Numbered from the stretch's first letter, positions 17,696-26,170 are shown. The stretch: 47,388 nucleotides of DNA from an uncultured Acidobacteriia bacterium (GCA_903909435.1 CAIVVT010000224.1:1-47388); one strand, 5' to 3'. Numbers and translations are program-made. Notes: a model not told the origin generated them from the sequence alone.

Positions 17696-18346
17696 ATGCC
17701 TCGATTCATCGCTGTAGCTAATCTGAAGGGCGGCGCGGGCAAGTCAACCATCGCCGTCAACCTGGCGGGGGTGCTGTGCGACAAGAAGCACGCCGTGACG
17801 CTGGTTGACGCGGATGTCCAAGGCACCTCGACCTACTGGGCGAGTGCGGGACGACTGCCGTTCCGGGTCCTGACGATGGCCTTCGAAACGGCGCGCGACG
17901 CCAGGAAATGGGCGCCGAAAGTGCTTGAGCTTGAAGCCGATTACGTGGTGATCGACTGCCCGCCGCACGTTGGCGGGGCATCCGAAGCGGCCGTCGGCAT
18001 CGCGGATCTCGTTCTGATTCCCGTCACCGCGTCGGGCGCGGATCTGGCGGCAACGTTGAAGGCGTTGGACCTGGTACACGAGATGCGCGAGTCTCGCGAA
18101 GACAAGGGCCCGGCTTGCATCGTGGTGCCGTCGAAGATCGACACGCGAACGGCGCTGGGCCGCGAGATCGGCGACGTGCTGGAGCAATTGGGCGAAAAGG
18201 TGGGTCCGCCTGTCCACCAGCGAGTGGCATTCGTGGAATCGTTCGGGCAGGGCCTTTGGATCGGCGATTACGAGCCAAACGGCCCAGCCTACGCGGATAT
18301 TGAGGAACTGGGAGCGGCCGTCAAAAAGGCGCTCAAGCGGTTGTAA
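17696..18346 (+). CDS. ParA/MinD-family ATPase (orphan)
   Basis: 216 residues. The N-terminus MPRFIAVANLKGGAGKST holds a deviant Walker A (KGGAGKST, residues 11-18) with the ParA signature Lys. DADVQGTSTYW is Walker A' and DYVVIDCPPH is Walker B. Length fits small ParA proteins that position plasmids, chromosomes or protein cargoes. No ParB, DNA-binding domain or cargo gene is adjacent, so the cargo is unknown. An in-frame TTG at 17666 would add ten residues before the canonical strand and is rejected. The gene converges on the nitroreductase (19 bases between stops). Probably leaderless: TATACT sits 7 bases upstream of the ATG. Confidence 0.88.
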   Translation: MPRFIAVANLKGGAGKSTIAVNLAGVLCDKKHAVTLVDADVQGTSTYWASAGRLPFRVLTMAFETARDARKWAPKVLELEADYVVIDCPPHVGGASEAAVGIADLVLIPVTASGADLAATLKALDLVHEMRESREDKGPACIVVPSKIDTRTALGREIGDVLEQLGEKVGPPVHQRVAFVESFGQGLWIGDYEPNGPAYADIEELGAAVKKALKRL

Positions 18347-18365
18347 GCCACTCACGGCTAGGTCA

Positions 18366-19031
18366 TTAGCGGACGATCAGGACATCTTCCAGACGCTTCT
18401 TCGGGATATCCGGCACCTCGCACTCCGCGGCGGGATACCCGGCCGGAATCAGCAAGAAAGGCCGCTCGTTAGCGGGACGGTCGAGCAGACGCGACAGGAA
18501 CCCCATCGGACTCGGGGTATGCGTCAACGTCGCCAGCCCCGCCGCGTGGAGCGCCGCCAACAGGAAGCCCGTGGCGATGCCCACCGACTCGCTCACGTAG
18601 TAGTGCTTCAGCTTGCGCGCGCCCTCGACGCCGTAGTCAATCCGAAAGACGACGATCAGCCAGGGGGCGGCTTCCAGAAACGGTTTGTGCCAATCGGTGC
18701 CGAAGGGCTCGAGCGCCGCCAGCCACTCCTCGGGGAAGCGCCGTTCGTAGTTGGAGCGCTCCTCCGATTCGGCGGCCTCCCGGATTTGGCGCTTCAATTC
18801 GGGATCTCCGACCACTACGAATTTCCAGGGCTGCTGGTTAGCGCCCGAAGGCGCTGCCGCGGCGGCGAAAACGGCCTCTTCAATCAGCGCTAGCGGGACC
18901 GGTTCGGAACTGAAGTTGCGGACGGAGCGGCGCGTTTGCAGGCGTTCGCGGAATTCGCGGATTCGCCGGCTTTGCTCTTCAGCCGGAAGCCGCTCAAAAT
19001 CAAGACGCTTGAATCGGTTGCGGTTTTCCAG
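18366..19031 (-). CDS. Nitroreductase family flavoprotein starting at CTG
   Basis: 221 residues if read from CTG at 19029-19031. The frame reads LENRNRFKRLDFERLPAEEQ, then RRSVRNFSSEPVP and AAPSGANQQPWKF, the FMN-binding N-terminal motifs of nitroreductases, and SVGIATGFLLAALHAAGLAT toward the C-terminus. The first conventional start is GTG 18815, which would delete about 72 residues including both FMN motifs, so it cannot be the true start. CTG 19031 has GGAG 5 bases upstream and gives the usual family length (about 220). The iodotyrosine-deiodinase-like group uses NAD(P)H to reduce nitro, quinone or halogenated aromatics. It lies 32 bases after the rhodanese gene on the same strand, probably co-transcribed. 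Confidence 0.85.
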   Translation of the reverse strand: MENRNRFKRLDFERLPAEEQSRRIREFRERLQTRRSVRNFSSEPVPLALIEEAVFAAAAAPSGANQQPWKFVVVGDPELKRQIREAAESEERSNYERRFPEEWLAALEPFGTDWHKPFLEAAPWLIVVFRIDYGVEGARKLKHYYVSESVGIATGFLLAALHAAGLATLTHTPSPMGFLSRLLDRPANERPFLLIPAGYPAAECEVPDIPKKRLEDVLIVR

Positions 19032-19063
19032 GGAAACTCCAAGGCAAGGCGACCCGGCCCGCC

Positions 19064-19465
19064 CTATTTCGGGTAGACGATATACGCCTTCAACTGGTCG
19101 TGGTAGTCTTCCAGCCCGAAAATGCCCACCGTTTTGTAGCCCTTTTCACCCAATAGGCCGGCCGCGCGCGTGGCCCGGCCGCCGTGCCGGCAGAAAGCCA
19201 CAACGGGCCTGTCCGTAGGAACTTCCTTGATCCGGTCCGCGAGTTGCCCCACGGGAATGGTCAAAGCTCCTTTGATCGTGCCTGTGACCTCAATTTCGCT
19301 CGGCTCGCGCACGTCGATGAACAGCGTCTCTTGCGGCTTGTCGAGCAATTTCACCAGTTCTTCCACCGTCAGCTTCTTCGGAGCCTTGGTTTCGGCCTGG
19401 CGCGCCAGCAGCAAACCCGCTGCCAGCAAGGCGCAAACCGCGCAAACCCAGTAGATGCCTCGCAT
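19064..19465 (-). CDS. Exported or membrane-anchored rhodanese-like sulfurtransferase
   Basis: 133 residues. The N-terminal 20 residues are a hydrophobic signal or anchor (WVCAVCALLAAGLLLA), then a single rhodanese domain: ETLFIDVREPSEIEVTGTI, IPVGQLADRI, and the active-site loop CRHGGRA with the persulfide-forming Cys. Single-domain rhodaneses move sulfane sulfur to acceptors such as cyanide, thioredoxin or other proteins. The start ATG 19465 lies 7 bases downstream of TACACT on the minus strand, suggesting a leaderless transcript. The divergent aminotransferase starts only 26 bases away. The nitroreductase gene follows on the same strand. Confidence 0.87.
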   Translation of the reverse strand: MRGIYWVCAVCALLAAGLLLARQAETKAPKKLTVEELVKLLDKPQETLFIDVREPSEIEVTGTIKGALTIPVGQLADRIKEVPTDRPVVAFCRHGGRATRAAGLLGEKGYKTVGIFGLEDYHDQLKAYIVYPK

Positions 19466-19472
19466 GGTCGCG

Positions 19473-19482
19473 AGTGTACCAT
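19473..19482. promoter_or_regulatory. Overlapping divergent -10 boxes (rhodanese / aminotransferase)
   Basis: Minus strand: TACACT at 19478-19473, 7 bases before the rhodanese ATG. Plus strand: TACCAT at 19477-19482, 9 bases before the aminotransferase ATG 19492. The two hexamers overlap by two bases inside a 26-base divergent gap, so the two promoters probably exclude each other if both are used. Confidence 0.5.
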
Positions 19483-19491
19483 GGATAGATT

Positions 19492-20706
19492 ATGGGTTCT
19501 ACACCGGACGAGTTCTACCGGATTGCCAAGCTGCCGCCCTACGTATTTGCCGCCGTCAACGAGATGAAGGCACGCCTGCGCGCAGCGCAATATGACGTCG
19601 TTGATTTCGGCATGGGCAACCCCGACGGGGCTACCCCGCGCGCGGTGGTTTCCAAACTCGTCGAGGCCGCCCGCATCCCGCGCAATCACCGCTATTCGGT
19701 CTCGCGCGGCATCCCGAACCTGCGCCACGAAATCGTACGCCGCTACGCCCGCAACCACGGCGTCGAACTCGACCCCGAAACGGAAGCGATCGTCACCATC
19801 GGCGCCAAAGATGCGCTCGCGCACATGATGTTCGCCGTCGTAGGACCGGGCGACCTGGTGGTCACTCCCGCCCCCTGTTACCCCATCCACCAGTACGGCG
19901 TGATCATGGCCGAGGGCGAGGCTGTGCCGCTGCCTGCCTCCGATCCTGCCGAGTACTTGAACCGGCTTGAGGATTGCTACAAGCAGGGTGCGCGCCAGCC
20001 CAAGATGATCCTGCTGAGCTACCCGCACAATCCAACGACGACCTGCGTGGATCTGGACTTCTTCAAGCAGGTGGTCAGCATTGCGTTGAAGCACGGCACG
20101 ATGATTCTGCACGACTTCGCCTATGCCGACCTGGGATTCGGGGGCTACAAACCGCCCAGCATCCTGGAGGTGGACGGTGCGAAGGAAGTGGCCGTCGAAA
20201 TCTTCTCGGTGACCAAGAGCTACAACATGGCCGGCTGGCGCATCGGCTTCTGCCTGGGCAACCAGCGCATGATCAAGGCGCTGGCCCGCATCAAGAGCTA
20301 CCTCGATTACGGAGCCTTCCAGCCGATTCAGATCGCGTCCATCATCGCGCTGCGCGACTGTGAGGAAGAAGTAGTTAAGATTCGCGCGGTCTACGAGAAG
20401 CGCCGCGATCTGCTGGTGGACGGCCTGAACTCCGCCGGTTGGCCGCTGGAGAAGCCCCAGGCGACGATGTTCGTGTGGGCTCCGATCCCCGAGGCAATGC
20501 GCGGGATGGGATCGCTCGAGTTCTCGAAACTGCTCCTGGAGAAGGCGCTGGTGGCCGTCTCGCCCGGCATCGGTTTCGGCCCGGCGGGCGAGGGCTTCGT
20601 GCGCTTCGCGCTGATCGAAAACCACCACCGCACGCGGCAGGCCCTGCGCTCGATCAAGGAGTTTCTGCGCGACCATAAGCCGGCCCCCGTGGCGGCAGTG
20701 GTCTGA
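19492..20706 (+). CDS. AlaC-type pyridoxal-phosphate aminotransferase
   Basis: 404 residues, class I/II fold-type-I aminotransferase. Motifs: DFGMGNPDGATP near the N-terminus, SYPHNPTTTCVD, ILHDFAYADLGF (Asp and Tyr that hold PLP), and SVTKSYNMAGWRIGF with Schiff-base Lys242. The sequence pattern (ELYRI...LPPYVFA, NPDGATP) is that of the AlaC / glutamate-pyruvate and LL-diaminopimelate aminotransferase group, so it probably makes alanine from pyruvate and glutamate; a related amino acid is possible. Cytoplasmic. No strong ribosome binding site is present; TACCAT 9 bases upstream suggests a leaderless or very short-leader mRNA. Stands alone between the rhodanese and rhomboid genes. Confidence 0.85.
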   Translation: MGSTPDEFYRIAKLPPYVFAAVNEMKARLRAAQYDVVDFGMGNPDGATPRAVVSKLVEAARIPRNHRYSVSRGIPNLRHEIVRRYARNHGVELDPETEAIVTIGAKDALAHMMFAVVGPGDLVVTPAPCYPIHQYGVIMAEGEAVPLPASDPAEYLNRLEDCYKQGARQPKMILLSYPHNPTTTCVDLDFFKQVVSIALKHGTMILHDFAYADLGFGGYKPPSILEVDGAKEVAVEIFSVTKSYNMAGWRIGFCLGNQRMIKALARIKSYLDYGAFQPIQIASIIALRDCEEEVVKIRAVYEKRRDLLVDGLNSAGWPLEKPQATMFVWAPIPEAMRGMGSLEFSKLLLEKALVAVSPGIGFGPAGEGFVRFALIENHHRTRQALRSIKEFLRDHKPAPVAAVV

Positions 20707-20787
20707 TGTCCAGTTAGCGATGTCGCGTTCCGGCGCTCGCAAACCAACACCGGGCGCCTGAACGCTGTCTGAGCGGCCAGGGTTTCG

Positions 20788-20793
20788 TACACT
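20788..20793 (+). promoter_or_regulatory. -10 box of a probable leaderless promoter (rhomboid gene)
   Basis: TACACT ends 8 bases before GTG 20802. An AAGGGA lies between but is too close to the GTG (1-2 bases) and too far from ATG 20817 (about 18) to be a good Shine-Dalgarno. Confidence 0.5.
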
Positions 20794-20801
20794 GAAGGGA
20801 A

Positions 20802-21650
20802 GTGGAAACTCGCCGCATGTGCCCGAATTGCCGGGCGTTCATCACCATCAAAGACAAGGTTTGTCCCTACTGCGAAGTGCAGGTCGGACCGCGCGCCGTG
20901 GACCGCATGGGCGGCGACCTGCTCGGCGGGCTGATCCCGGCGGCGCGCTTCGCCACCGTGGTCATCCTCAGCCTCAACGTCGGCATCTTCCTGTTGACCC
21001 TGCTGGCCAGCGCGAGCGCCGGCGGCGGGCTGATGAACATCGACATCTACACGCTCCGCCGTTTCGGAGCCACCAGCCCGGTGTTCATCCTAAACGGGCA
21101 ATGGTGGCGGCTGCTCACGGCCGGCTTCCTGCATGGCGGCCTGATGCACATCGCGTTCAACTGCTGGGCGCTGATGGACGTGGGCGCTCACGCCGAGCAG
21201 GAGTACGGCCCGCGCCGCATGACGGCCATCTACCTGATTTCGACCATCGGCGGTTTCGCGGCCAGCACCATGTGGGGCATCCTGCGCGGAGCGGACATCA
21301 CCTCGGTGGGTGCCTCGGCGGGGCTTTTCGGCTTGATTGGGGCGATGATCGCCTATGGCACCATCACGCACGGCATGGACGCGTCGATGGTGAAGCAGTT
21401 CTATGTGCGTTGGGCGATCTACGGACTGCTGATGGGCTTTCTGCCCTTCTTCCGCGTGGACAACGCCGCGCACATCGGCGGACTGGCCACGGGCTTCGTC
21501 ACCGCGTGGATCGCAGGTACGCCCAAGCTCGTGCCCGGCTTGCGCGATAAGGTCTGGGACGTAATCACCGGCCTGATGATCGCGTTGACGGCTTACGCTT
21601 TCGTCCGCATGTTCCTATTCCTGTCCGCCACCGGCCACATGCAGAGTTGA
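20802..21650 (+). CDS. Rhomboid intramembrane serine protease with N-terminal zinc ribbon
   Basis: 282 residues. The cytoplasmic N-terminus has a CPNC...CPYC zinc ribbon (residues 7-24). Six hydrophobic segments follow from residue 47. Rhomboid signatures: HGGLMHIAFNCWALMD, the nucleophile motif VGASAGLFG (catalytic Ser), and NAAHIGGLATGF (catalytic His). The family cleaves single-pass membrane proteins in the bilayer; the target is unknown. GTG 20802 gives METRRMCPNC; ATG 20817 would start at the first Cys pair and is less likely given the TACACT box 8 bases before the GTG. Converges with the radical SAM gene, 38 bases between stops. Confidence 0.9.
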   Translation: METRRMCPNCRAFITIKDKVCPYCEVQVGPRAVDRMGGDLLGGLIPAARFATVVILSLNVGIFLLTLLASASAGGGLMNIDIYTLRRFGATSPVFILNGQWWRLLTAGFLHGGLMHIAFNCWALMDVGAHAEQEYGPRRMTAIYLISTIGGFAASTMWGILRGADITSVGASAGLFGLIGAMIAYGTITHGMDASMVKQFYVRWAIYGLLMGFLPFFRVDNAAHIGGLATGFVTAWIAGTPKLVPGLRDKVWDVITGLMIALTAYAFVRMFLFLSATGHMQS

Positions 21651-21688
21651 CCCCGGTTGCTGCGAGTGGCACAGGCAGCCGGCCCGGC

Positions 21689-23368
21689 TCAGGCCTCCAC
21701 CCAGTGCCGTCGCTCGACGAAGGTCTCCGGCTCGTAAGTGATCCCGGCGTCCAGGCGCTTCTGTTCGCGCCGCGTGGTCCACAGCAACATCGGTCCGGCC
21801 ACGGCGGCAGCGGCCATCGAGGACAACGATCCGAGTTCCTTGCGGATGTCTTTACGCAGTTCGTGCACCTGTGCGGCGACGTCTTCGCTGGTCTTCCTGA
21901 GATTCTTCTCCATGGCCCACAGCAGAGCGCTGTAGTGGGTCCGCAGCGAGTGCGCTTCCCGCTCGAAGCGCTCCCGCACGCGCAGGTCTGGCGAGAGGTG
22001 ATAGCGCTTCCACCCGGCCAGCGAGGTCCGACACAGCCGGAACAGCGAAGGGCCGTTGCGGTCGAAGTCGCGCCGGAACGCTTCGTCCAGGAACTCCTTC
22101 GACTGGTCGCGCGTGATGTGCGGATGACGCCAATTGAATTTGAACTGGCCGTGGACGTCCGCCAGATCGACGTCCAGCATGCGGCCTTCTTCCTTCATCT
22201 GCGTGTACAGCGGCGTGCCGGGAAGCGGTGTGTAGAGCATGAACTGGTGGAAGTCCGTCTGGTGCTCCACCGCGTACTCGATCTCGTCCTTGATGTTCTC
22301 GGGCGTGTGATGCTCCATCCCGACGATGGAGGAACCCAGGACGCGGATGCCGTGCTCGCGCAGTTCGGCGGTTAGCAGATGCGTGTCCGAGCCGCTCAGT
22401 TTGGCATAGCCGGATTTCGGCGACTCCAATCCCATCCAGATCCAGGAAACGCCCAGTTCCACCAACTCCTGCATGCTGTACTTGCGAATCGCGTTGGCCG
22501 AGGAGAACACGTACATCTCCCAGCTCTTCTTGCCCGCCTTCATGCAGTCGAGCAGCTCCAGCGCGCGCTTGCGATTGAGCAGGAAGTTCTCGTCCATGAC
22601 GAAAAACGCGCTCAGGTTCAACTCGCGCTCCGCCCGCTCCATCGCCTGATAGATCTCGGCGCCGGTGTTCAGGAAGTTCACCGACTTGCCCTTGCCGCCG
22701 AAGAACGCCGAAGTTGTGCAGAAGTTGCAGCCCAGTGGGCAGCCGACGCTCGGGATGATCGTGGCGCAGGTGGAGCCGATCCGCTGCGGCAGCTTGAAGC
22801 CCATCACGCGCTGGCCGAATCCGCTGGCGATGAGAGGGTGCTTGATCGGCGCCGTGGTGTCCTCGCCCAGGTAGGACCGCATCCAACTGACGCCCTCGCC
22901 CTTGACGATGAAATCGGCATCGACGATCTGATCCAGGTCCGAGATGGAAGCGACGTGCCCGCCGACGACGATAGCCGAGTGCGGCGAGAACTGCCGCACC
23001 ATGCGGCACATTTCCTTCACTTTGCCGACGTTCATCACGATGCCCGAAATGCCGACCACGTCGTAGTGCTGCGACGTCAACTCGCGCTCGAAATCTTCCC
23101 GCGACGGGAAATCGAGCACGGTGGACGGCGCGCTGATGTTCTCCTGGATGAACATGATGCCCCACGAGCGGTGGAACATGCGCAGCGAATACGGCCCCTG
23201 CTCGCGGGTCACCTGGTTGTGGTAGAGCTCCATCGGGTTGATGGAACGGCTCCCGAACTCATCGTCCTGAGCATACGGACCGAACACGCTGGTAAGCAGG
23301 ATTCGGGCCTTAGCGCCCTCCGGATGCGGAAACTGGCGGACAAGCTGAGCAGGCAACTGATTGGTCAT
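21689..23368 (-). CDS. Radical SAM protein with B12-binding-like N-terminal domain
   Basis: 559 residues. The N-terminal domain (about 90-170; HYDVVGISGIVMNVGKVKEM, SAIVVGGHVASI) has the Rossmann pattern of cobalamin-binding domains but no DxHxxG cobalamin loop. The radical SAM core follows with C210, C214 and C217 (CPLGCNFC), an elp3-like region (FVMDENFL, WIWMGLESP) and HTPENIKDEIEYAV. The C-terminal 120 residues are a charged helical region ending with a hydrophobic stretch (MAAAAVAGPMLLWT) that may touch the membrane. Relatives include methyltransferases such as the hopanoid C-3 methylase group, but I cannot assign a substrate. ATG 23368 has no obvious Shine-Dalgarno. Divergent from the GH44 gene. 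Confidence 0.85.
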   Translation of the reverse strand: MTNQLPAQLVRQFPHPEGAKARILLTSVFGPYAQDDEFGSRSINPMELYHNQVTREQGPYSLRMFHRSWGIMFIQENISAPSTVLDFPSREDFERELTSQHYDVVGISGIVMNVGKVKEMCRMVRQFSPHSAIVVGGHVASISDLDQIVDADFIVKGEGVSWMRSYLGEDTTAPIKHPLIASGFGQRVMGFKLPQRIGSTCATIIPSVGCPLGCNFCTTSAFFGGKGKSVNFLNTGAEIYQAMERAERELNLSAFFVMDENFLLNRKRALELLDCMKAGKKSWEMYVFSSANAIRKYSMQELVELGVSWIWMGLESPKSGYAKLSGSDTHLLTAELREHGIRVLGSSIVGMEHHTPENIKDEIEYAVEHQTDFHQFMLYTPLPGTPLYTQMKEEGRMLDVDLADVHGQFKFNWRHPHITRDQSKEFLDEAFRRDFDRNGPSLFRLCRTSLAGWKRYHLSPDLRVRERFEREAHSLRTHYSALLWAMEKNLRKTSEDVAAQVHELRKDIRKELGSLSSMAAAAVAGPMLLWTTRREQKRLDAGITYEPETFVERRHWVEA

Positions 23369-23496
23369 GTTTTGATGGGCCAGAGGAAAGGGCCTTTTAA
23401 TCTCAGTCTAGAGCCGCCCTATCCCGGTTCCTACGTGAGCGGACCTTGGAGTATGTTGAAATTACACAGAAATTACGAATGCCGGGGGTTAGGTTC

Positions 23497-26100
23497 ATGC
23501 GATTACCGATTCATATGTTGAGCCCCTGGCTCTGCACCATCCTGATTCCTGCCATGCTATCCGGGCAGTGGGCCCCACAAGGGTCCGCCGAAAGGGGTCC
23601 CAGCCCGAAGACTCCGTCCGGCATGCTCCGGGCAGAACCAGCCGGCGAAAGACCGCGGCGCAGCGGGGAGTTTGCGGTAAACTCACCGGCCCGCACGCGG
23701 GGTTTAGCCGCGCAGACCGCGGCGGCGGGACCGGGTTTGCGGGTGGACGCGGCGGCCACCCGCCACGCGATCAGCCAGGACGTCTACGGCGTCAACTCGT
23801 ATGGGAATATGGGCGCAACCGCCGACCTGCACCTGCCGCTGACCCGTTGGGGCGGCAACGCGACCTCGCAGTACAACTGGAAGCTCGACTCGTCCAACAC
23901 TGGGGGGGATTGGTATTTCGAGATCTTCCCGCAAAACGATTCAGCGGATCCATCCAAGCTGCCGGATGGTTCGGCTCACGACGTGTTCCACGAGACCAAC
24001 CTCAAGTCCGGTGCGCGGAGTTACAGCACCGTGCCGATCATGGATTGGGTGGCCGGCACGCGAGTGGCCAAGACATGCAGCTTCAGTGTTCGGAAATACG
24101 GTGCTCAGAAGGCGACCGATCAGTACGCGCCTGACTGCGGCAACGGCACGCTGACCAGCGGCGCGGAAGTCGCCTCGCTTCCGAACTTTGATCCCGCTGA
24201 CAGTGATGTCAAGGTCGACGCCGCCTTCATGACCGATTGGGTGAAGTACACGGCGGCAAAGTACGGCAACGCGGCGCAGGGCGGTGTGGCCGTCTGGTCG
24301 CTCGACAACGAACCCATCTGGTGGATGGGAAATCACAAGAACATCCACTTGCAGCCCTTCACGTACGACGAACTGGCGGAGCGCGGCATCCGCTATGCGA
24401 AAGCGATCAAGAGCGGCGATCGGAGCGCCGCCGTGGCTGGACCGGTGAGCGCGGGTTATTGGGATCTGTTTTTCTCAGCGTTGGATATCAAGTCGGGTTG
24501 GGGCGGACCGTCGCCTTGGAAATATTGGACGAACCCGGTGGACCGAAAGGCCCACGGCGACATCGATTTGACCGCGTGGTATCTGCAGCAGTTCGCTAAG
24601 GCGGAGCAGGAGACCGGCTATCGTTTGCTCGACTATCTCGACGTTCACGGCTACATGCCGGGCACCGGCGGCGACGCGCTGGACGCCGCGTCAGTAGCGG
24701 CCCGACTGCAGTCCCCGCGGGTTTTCTGGGACCCAAATTACATCTTCACTCACGATGACTATCTGGCCTCCGAACCAGTCAATCTCATCGGCCGCATGAA
24801 GCAGTGGATCGCGGACAACTACCCCGGGACCAAGACCGCGATCACGGAGTACAACCTCGGCGCATTCGACGACATCAGCGGGGCGCTGGCCCAGGCCGAC
24901 CTACTCGGAGCGTTCGGCCGCGAGGGGCTCGATCTGGCCACGTTATGGGGCAATCTGACGAAGTCCGTAGCCGACCCCGCGGACCCCGGCAGGAACATCG
25001 ACGTGCCGAACGTGATGTCGTATGCATTCAGGCTGTATCGCAACTACGACGGTCAGGGTGGCGCCTTCGGCGAAACCAGCGTTTCCGCCGCGAGCGACAA
25101 CCAGGACCAACTGGCAATCTACGCGGCCCAGCGCTCGGATTCAGCCCTGACGCTGATGGTGATCAACAAGACCGCCAACGACCTGTCCAGTAACGTCGCG
25201 CTGAACAACTTCCAGCCCGACGGTGCGGTTCAGGTCTGGCAGTACAGTGGCGCGAACCTCGGTGCGATCGTACGCCAGCCGGACCAAAGTACTACCGCGA
25301 ATGGCGTCGGGGCGAACTTCCCGGCCTACTCGGCCACACTGCTCATCGTGCCCGAGTCGAGTGCGCTGAAAGCGGCCAAGCCCGTGATCACCGCAATCGT
25401 CAACGCCGCGACGAATGAGGGGGGCATCGCGCCCGGCACGCTGGTGAATGTCACCGGCGCCAACCTCGGCCCCGCGACCGGCGGCGGCGATCCGATATCC
25501 GGCAAGTCGGGCATCATCGGCACCAATCTCTCCAACGTGCGGGTGCTGTTCAACGGCGCGCCTGCCCCAGTGCTGTCGGCGTCCTCCACCTCAGTTCTGG
25601 CGATGGTGCCCTATACGGCGGCGCTGAACGCCACGGCCAGCGTCCAGGCCGAGTACAAGAACAGCCGCTCCGATCCAATCACGGTGCAGATCGCGCCCGC
25701 CGCTCCGGGCGTCTTCACGGCCGACGCCACGGGCAAAGGCCCGGCCCTGGCCTTCTCCTTCGACGCGGGAGTCTTCGCCCTGACACTCAACTCGGCCTTG
25801 ACCCCGGTCTCCGCCGGCTCCAGCCTGCTGTTCTACATCACCGGCGCAGGGGTGTTGAACCCGCCGGCCGTGGACGGCCGCATCGAGGCTGCGATCCTGC
25901 CTCAGCCCGCTCAGAACGTCGCGGTGACCATCGGCGGCAAGACCGCGACGGCCACGACCGCCTCCGCCCCCGGCAGCATCTCGGGCATCCTACTGGTGAA
26001 TGTCACGGTGCCTGGCGGCGTGACTGCGGGGAATGCACCGTTGGTGGTGACCGTCGGCGGCGCCAGCAGCCAGGGCGGCGTCACGCTCGCGGTGAAGTAG
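23497..26100 (+). CDS. Secreted GH44-type endoglucanase with Solibacter-type C-terminal domain
   Basis: 867 residues from ATG 23497 (signal peptide MRLPIHMLSPWLCTILIPAM). After a low-complexity stretch the GH44 domain begins (about 90): the family block TRWGGNATSQYNWKLDSSNT, the acid/base motif WSLDNEP with Glu272, and the nucleophile motif TAITEYNLG with Glu451. GH44 enzymes cleave beta-1,4-glucan and xyloglucan. From about residue 625 a C-terminal domain (VITAIVNAATNEGGIAPGTLV ... GVTLAVK, shortened here) matches the roughly 230-residue domain found at the end of many Solibacter secreted proteins, probably for surface retention or secretion. An in-frame start at 23446 is less likely because the signal peptide and TTAGG site fit 23497. 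Followed by palindromic repeats. Confidence 0.88.
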   Translation: MRLPIHMLSPWLCTILIPAMLSGQWAPQGSAERGPSPKTPSGMLRAEPAGERPRRSGEFAVNSPARTRGLAAQTAAAGPGLRVDAAATRHAISQDVYGVNSYGNMGATADLHLPLTRWGGNATSQYNWKLDSSNTGGDWYFEIFPQNDSADPSKLPDGSAHDVFHETNLKSGARSYSTVPIMDWVAGTRVAKTCSFSVRKYGAQKATDQYAPDCGNGTLTSGAEVASLPNFDPADSDVKVDAAFMTDWVKYTAAKYGNAAQGGVAVWSLDNEPIWWMGNHKNIHLQPFTYDELAERGIRYAKAIKSGDRSAAVAGPVSAGYWDLFFSALDIKSGWGGPSPWKYWTNPVDRKAHGDIDLTAWYLQQFAKAEQETGYRLLDYLDVHGYMPGTGGDALDAASVAARLQSPRVFWDPNYIFTHDDYLASEPVNLIGRMKQWIADNYPGTKTAITEYNLGAFDDISGALAQADLLGAFGREGLDLATLWGNLTKSVADPADPGRNIDVPNVMSYAFRLYRNYDGQGGAFGETSVSAASDNQDQLAIYAAQRSDSALTLMVINKTANDLSSNVALNNFQPDGAVQVWQYSGANLGAIVRQPDQSTTANGVGANFPAYSATLLIVPESSALKAAKPVITAIVNAATNEGGIAPGTLVNVTGANLGPATGGGDPISGKSGIIGTNLSNVRVLFNGAPAPVLSASSTSVLAMVPYTAALNATASVQAEYKNSRSDPITVQIAPAAPGVFTADATGKGPALAFSFDAGVFALTLNSALTPVSAGSSLLFYITGAGVLNPPAVDGRIEAAILPQPAQNVAVTIGGKTATATTASAPGSISGILLVNVTVPGGVTAGNAPLVVTVGGASSQGGVTLAVK

Positions 26101-26116
26101 TTGAGCGTCTGCTCAC

Positions 26117-26170
26117 CGCTCCCTCACGGTCGCGGCTCCGTCCCGATGGAGCCGCGACCATGAGGGAGTG
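26117..26170. repeat. Palindromic repeat element 1 (possible terminator of the GH44 gene)
   Basis: A 21-base arm at 26119-26139 is inverted at 26148-26168 with one mismatch and an 8-base loop. The left arm carries CTCACGGTCGCGGCTC, the right arm GAGCCGCGACCATGAG. It begins 16 bases after the GH44 stop, so it could terminate transcription, but it also resembles the element at 26212-26280, pointing to a dispersed repeat family. Confidence 0.75.

Noticed and set aside
19369..20742. 457-codon minus-strand frame opposite the aminotransferase
   Set aside because: It overlaps the rhodanese N-terminus out of frame, contains no motif, and is antisense to a well-formed PLP enzyme.
21689..23368. Possible membrane-spanning-lipid (tetraether) synthase, since acidobacteria make such lipids
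   Set aside because: Tetraether synthase relatives have a different Cys pattern and N-terminal region. This protein has a B12-domain-like N-terminus and CPLGCNFC, so the match is not supported.
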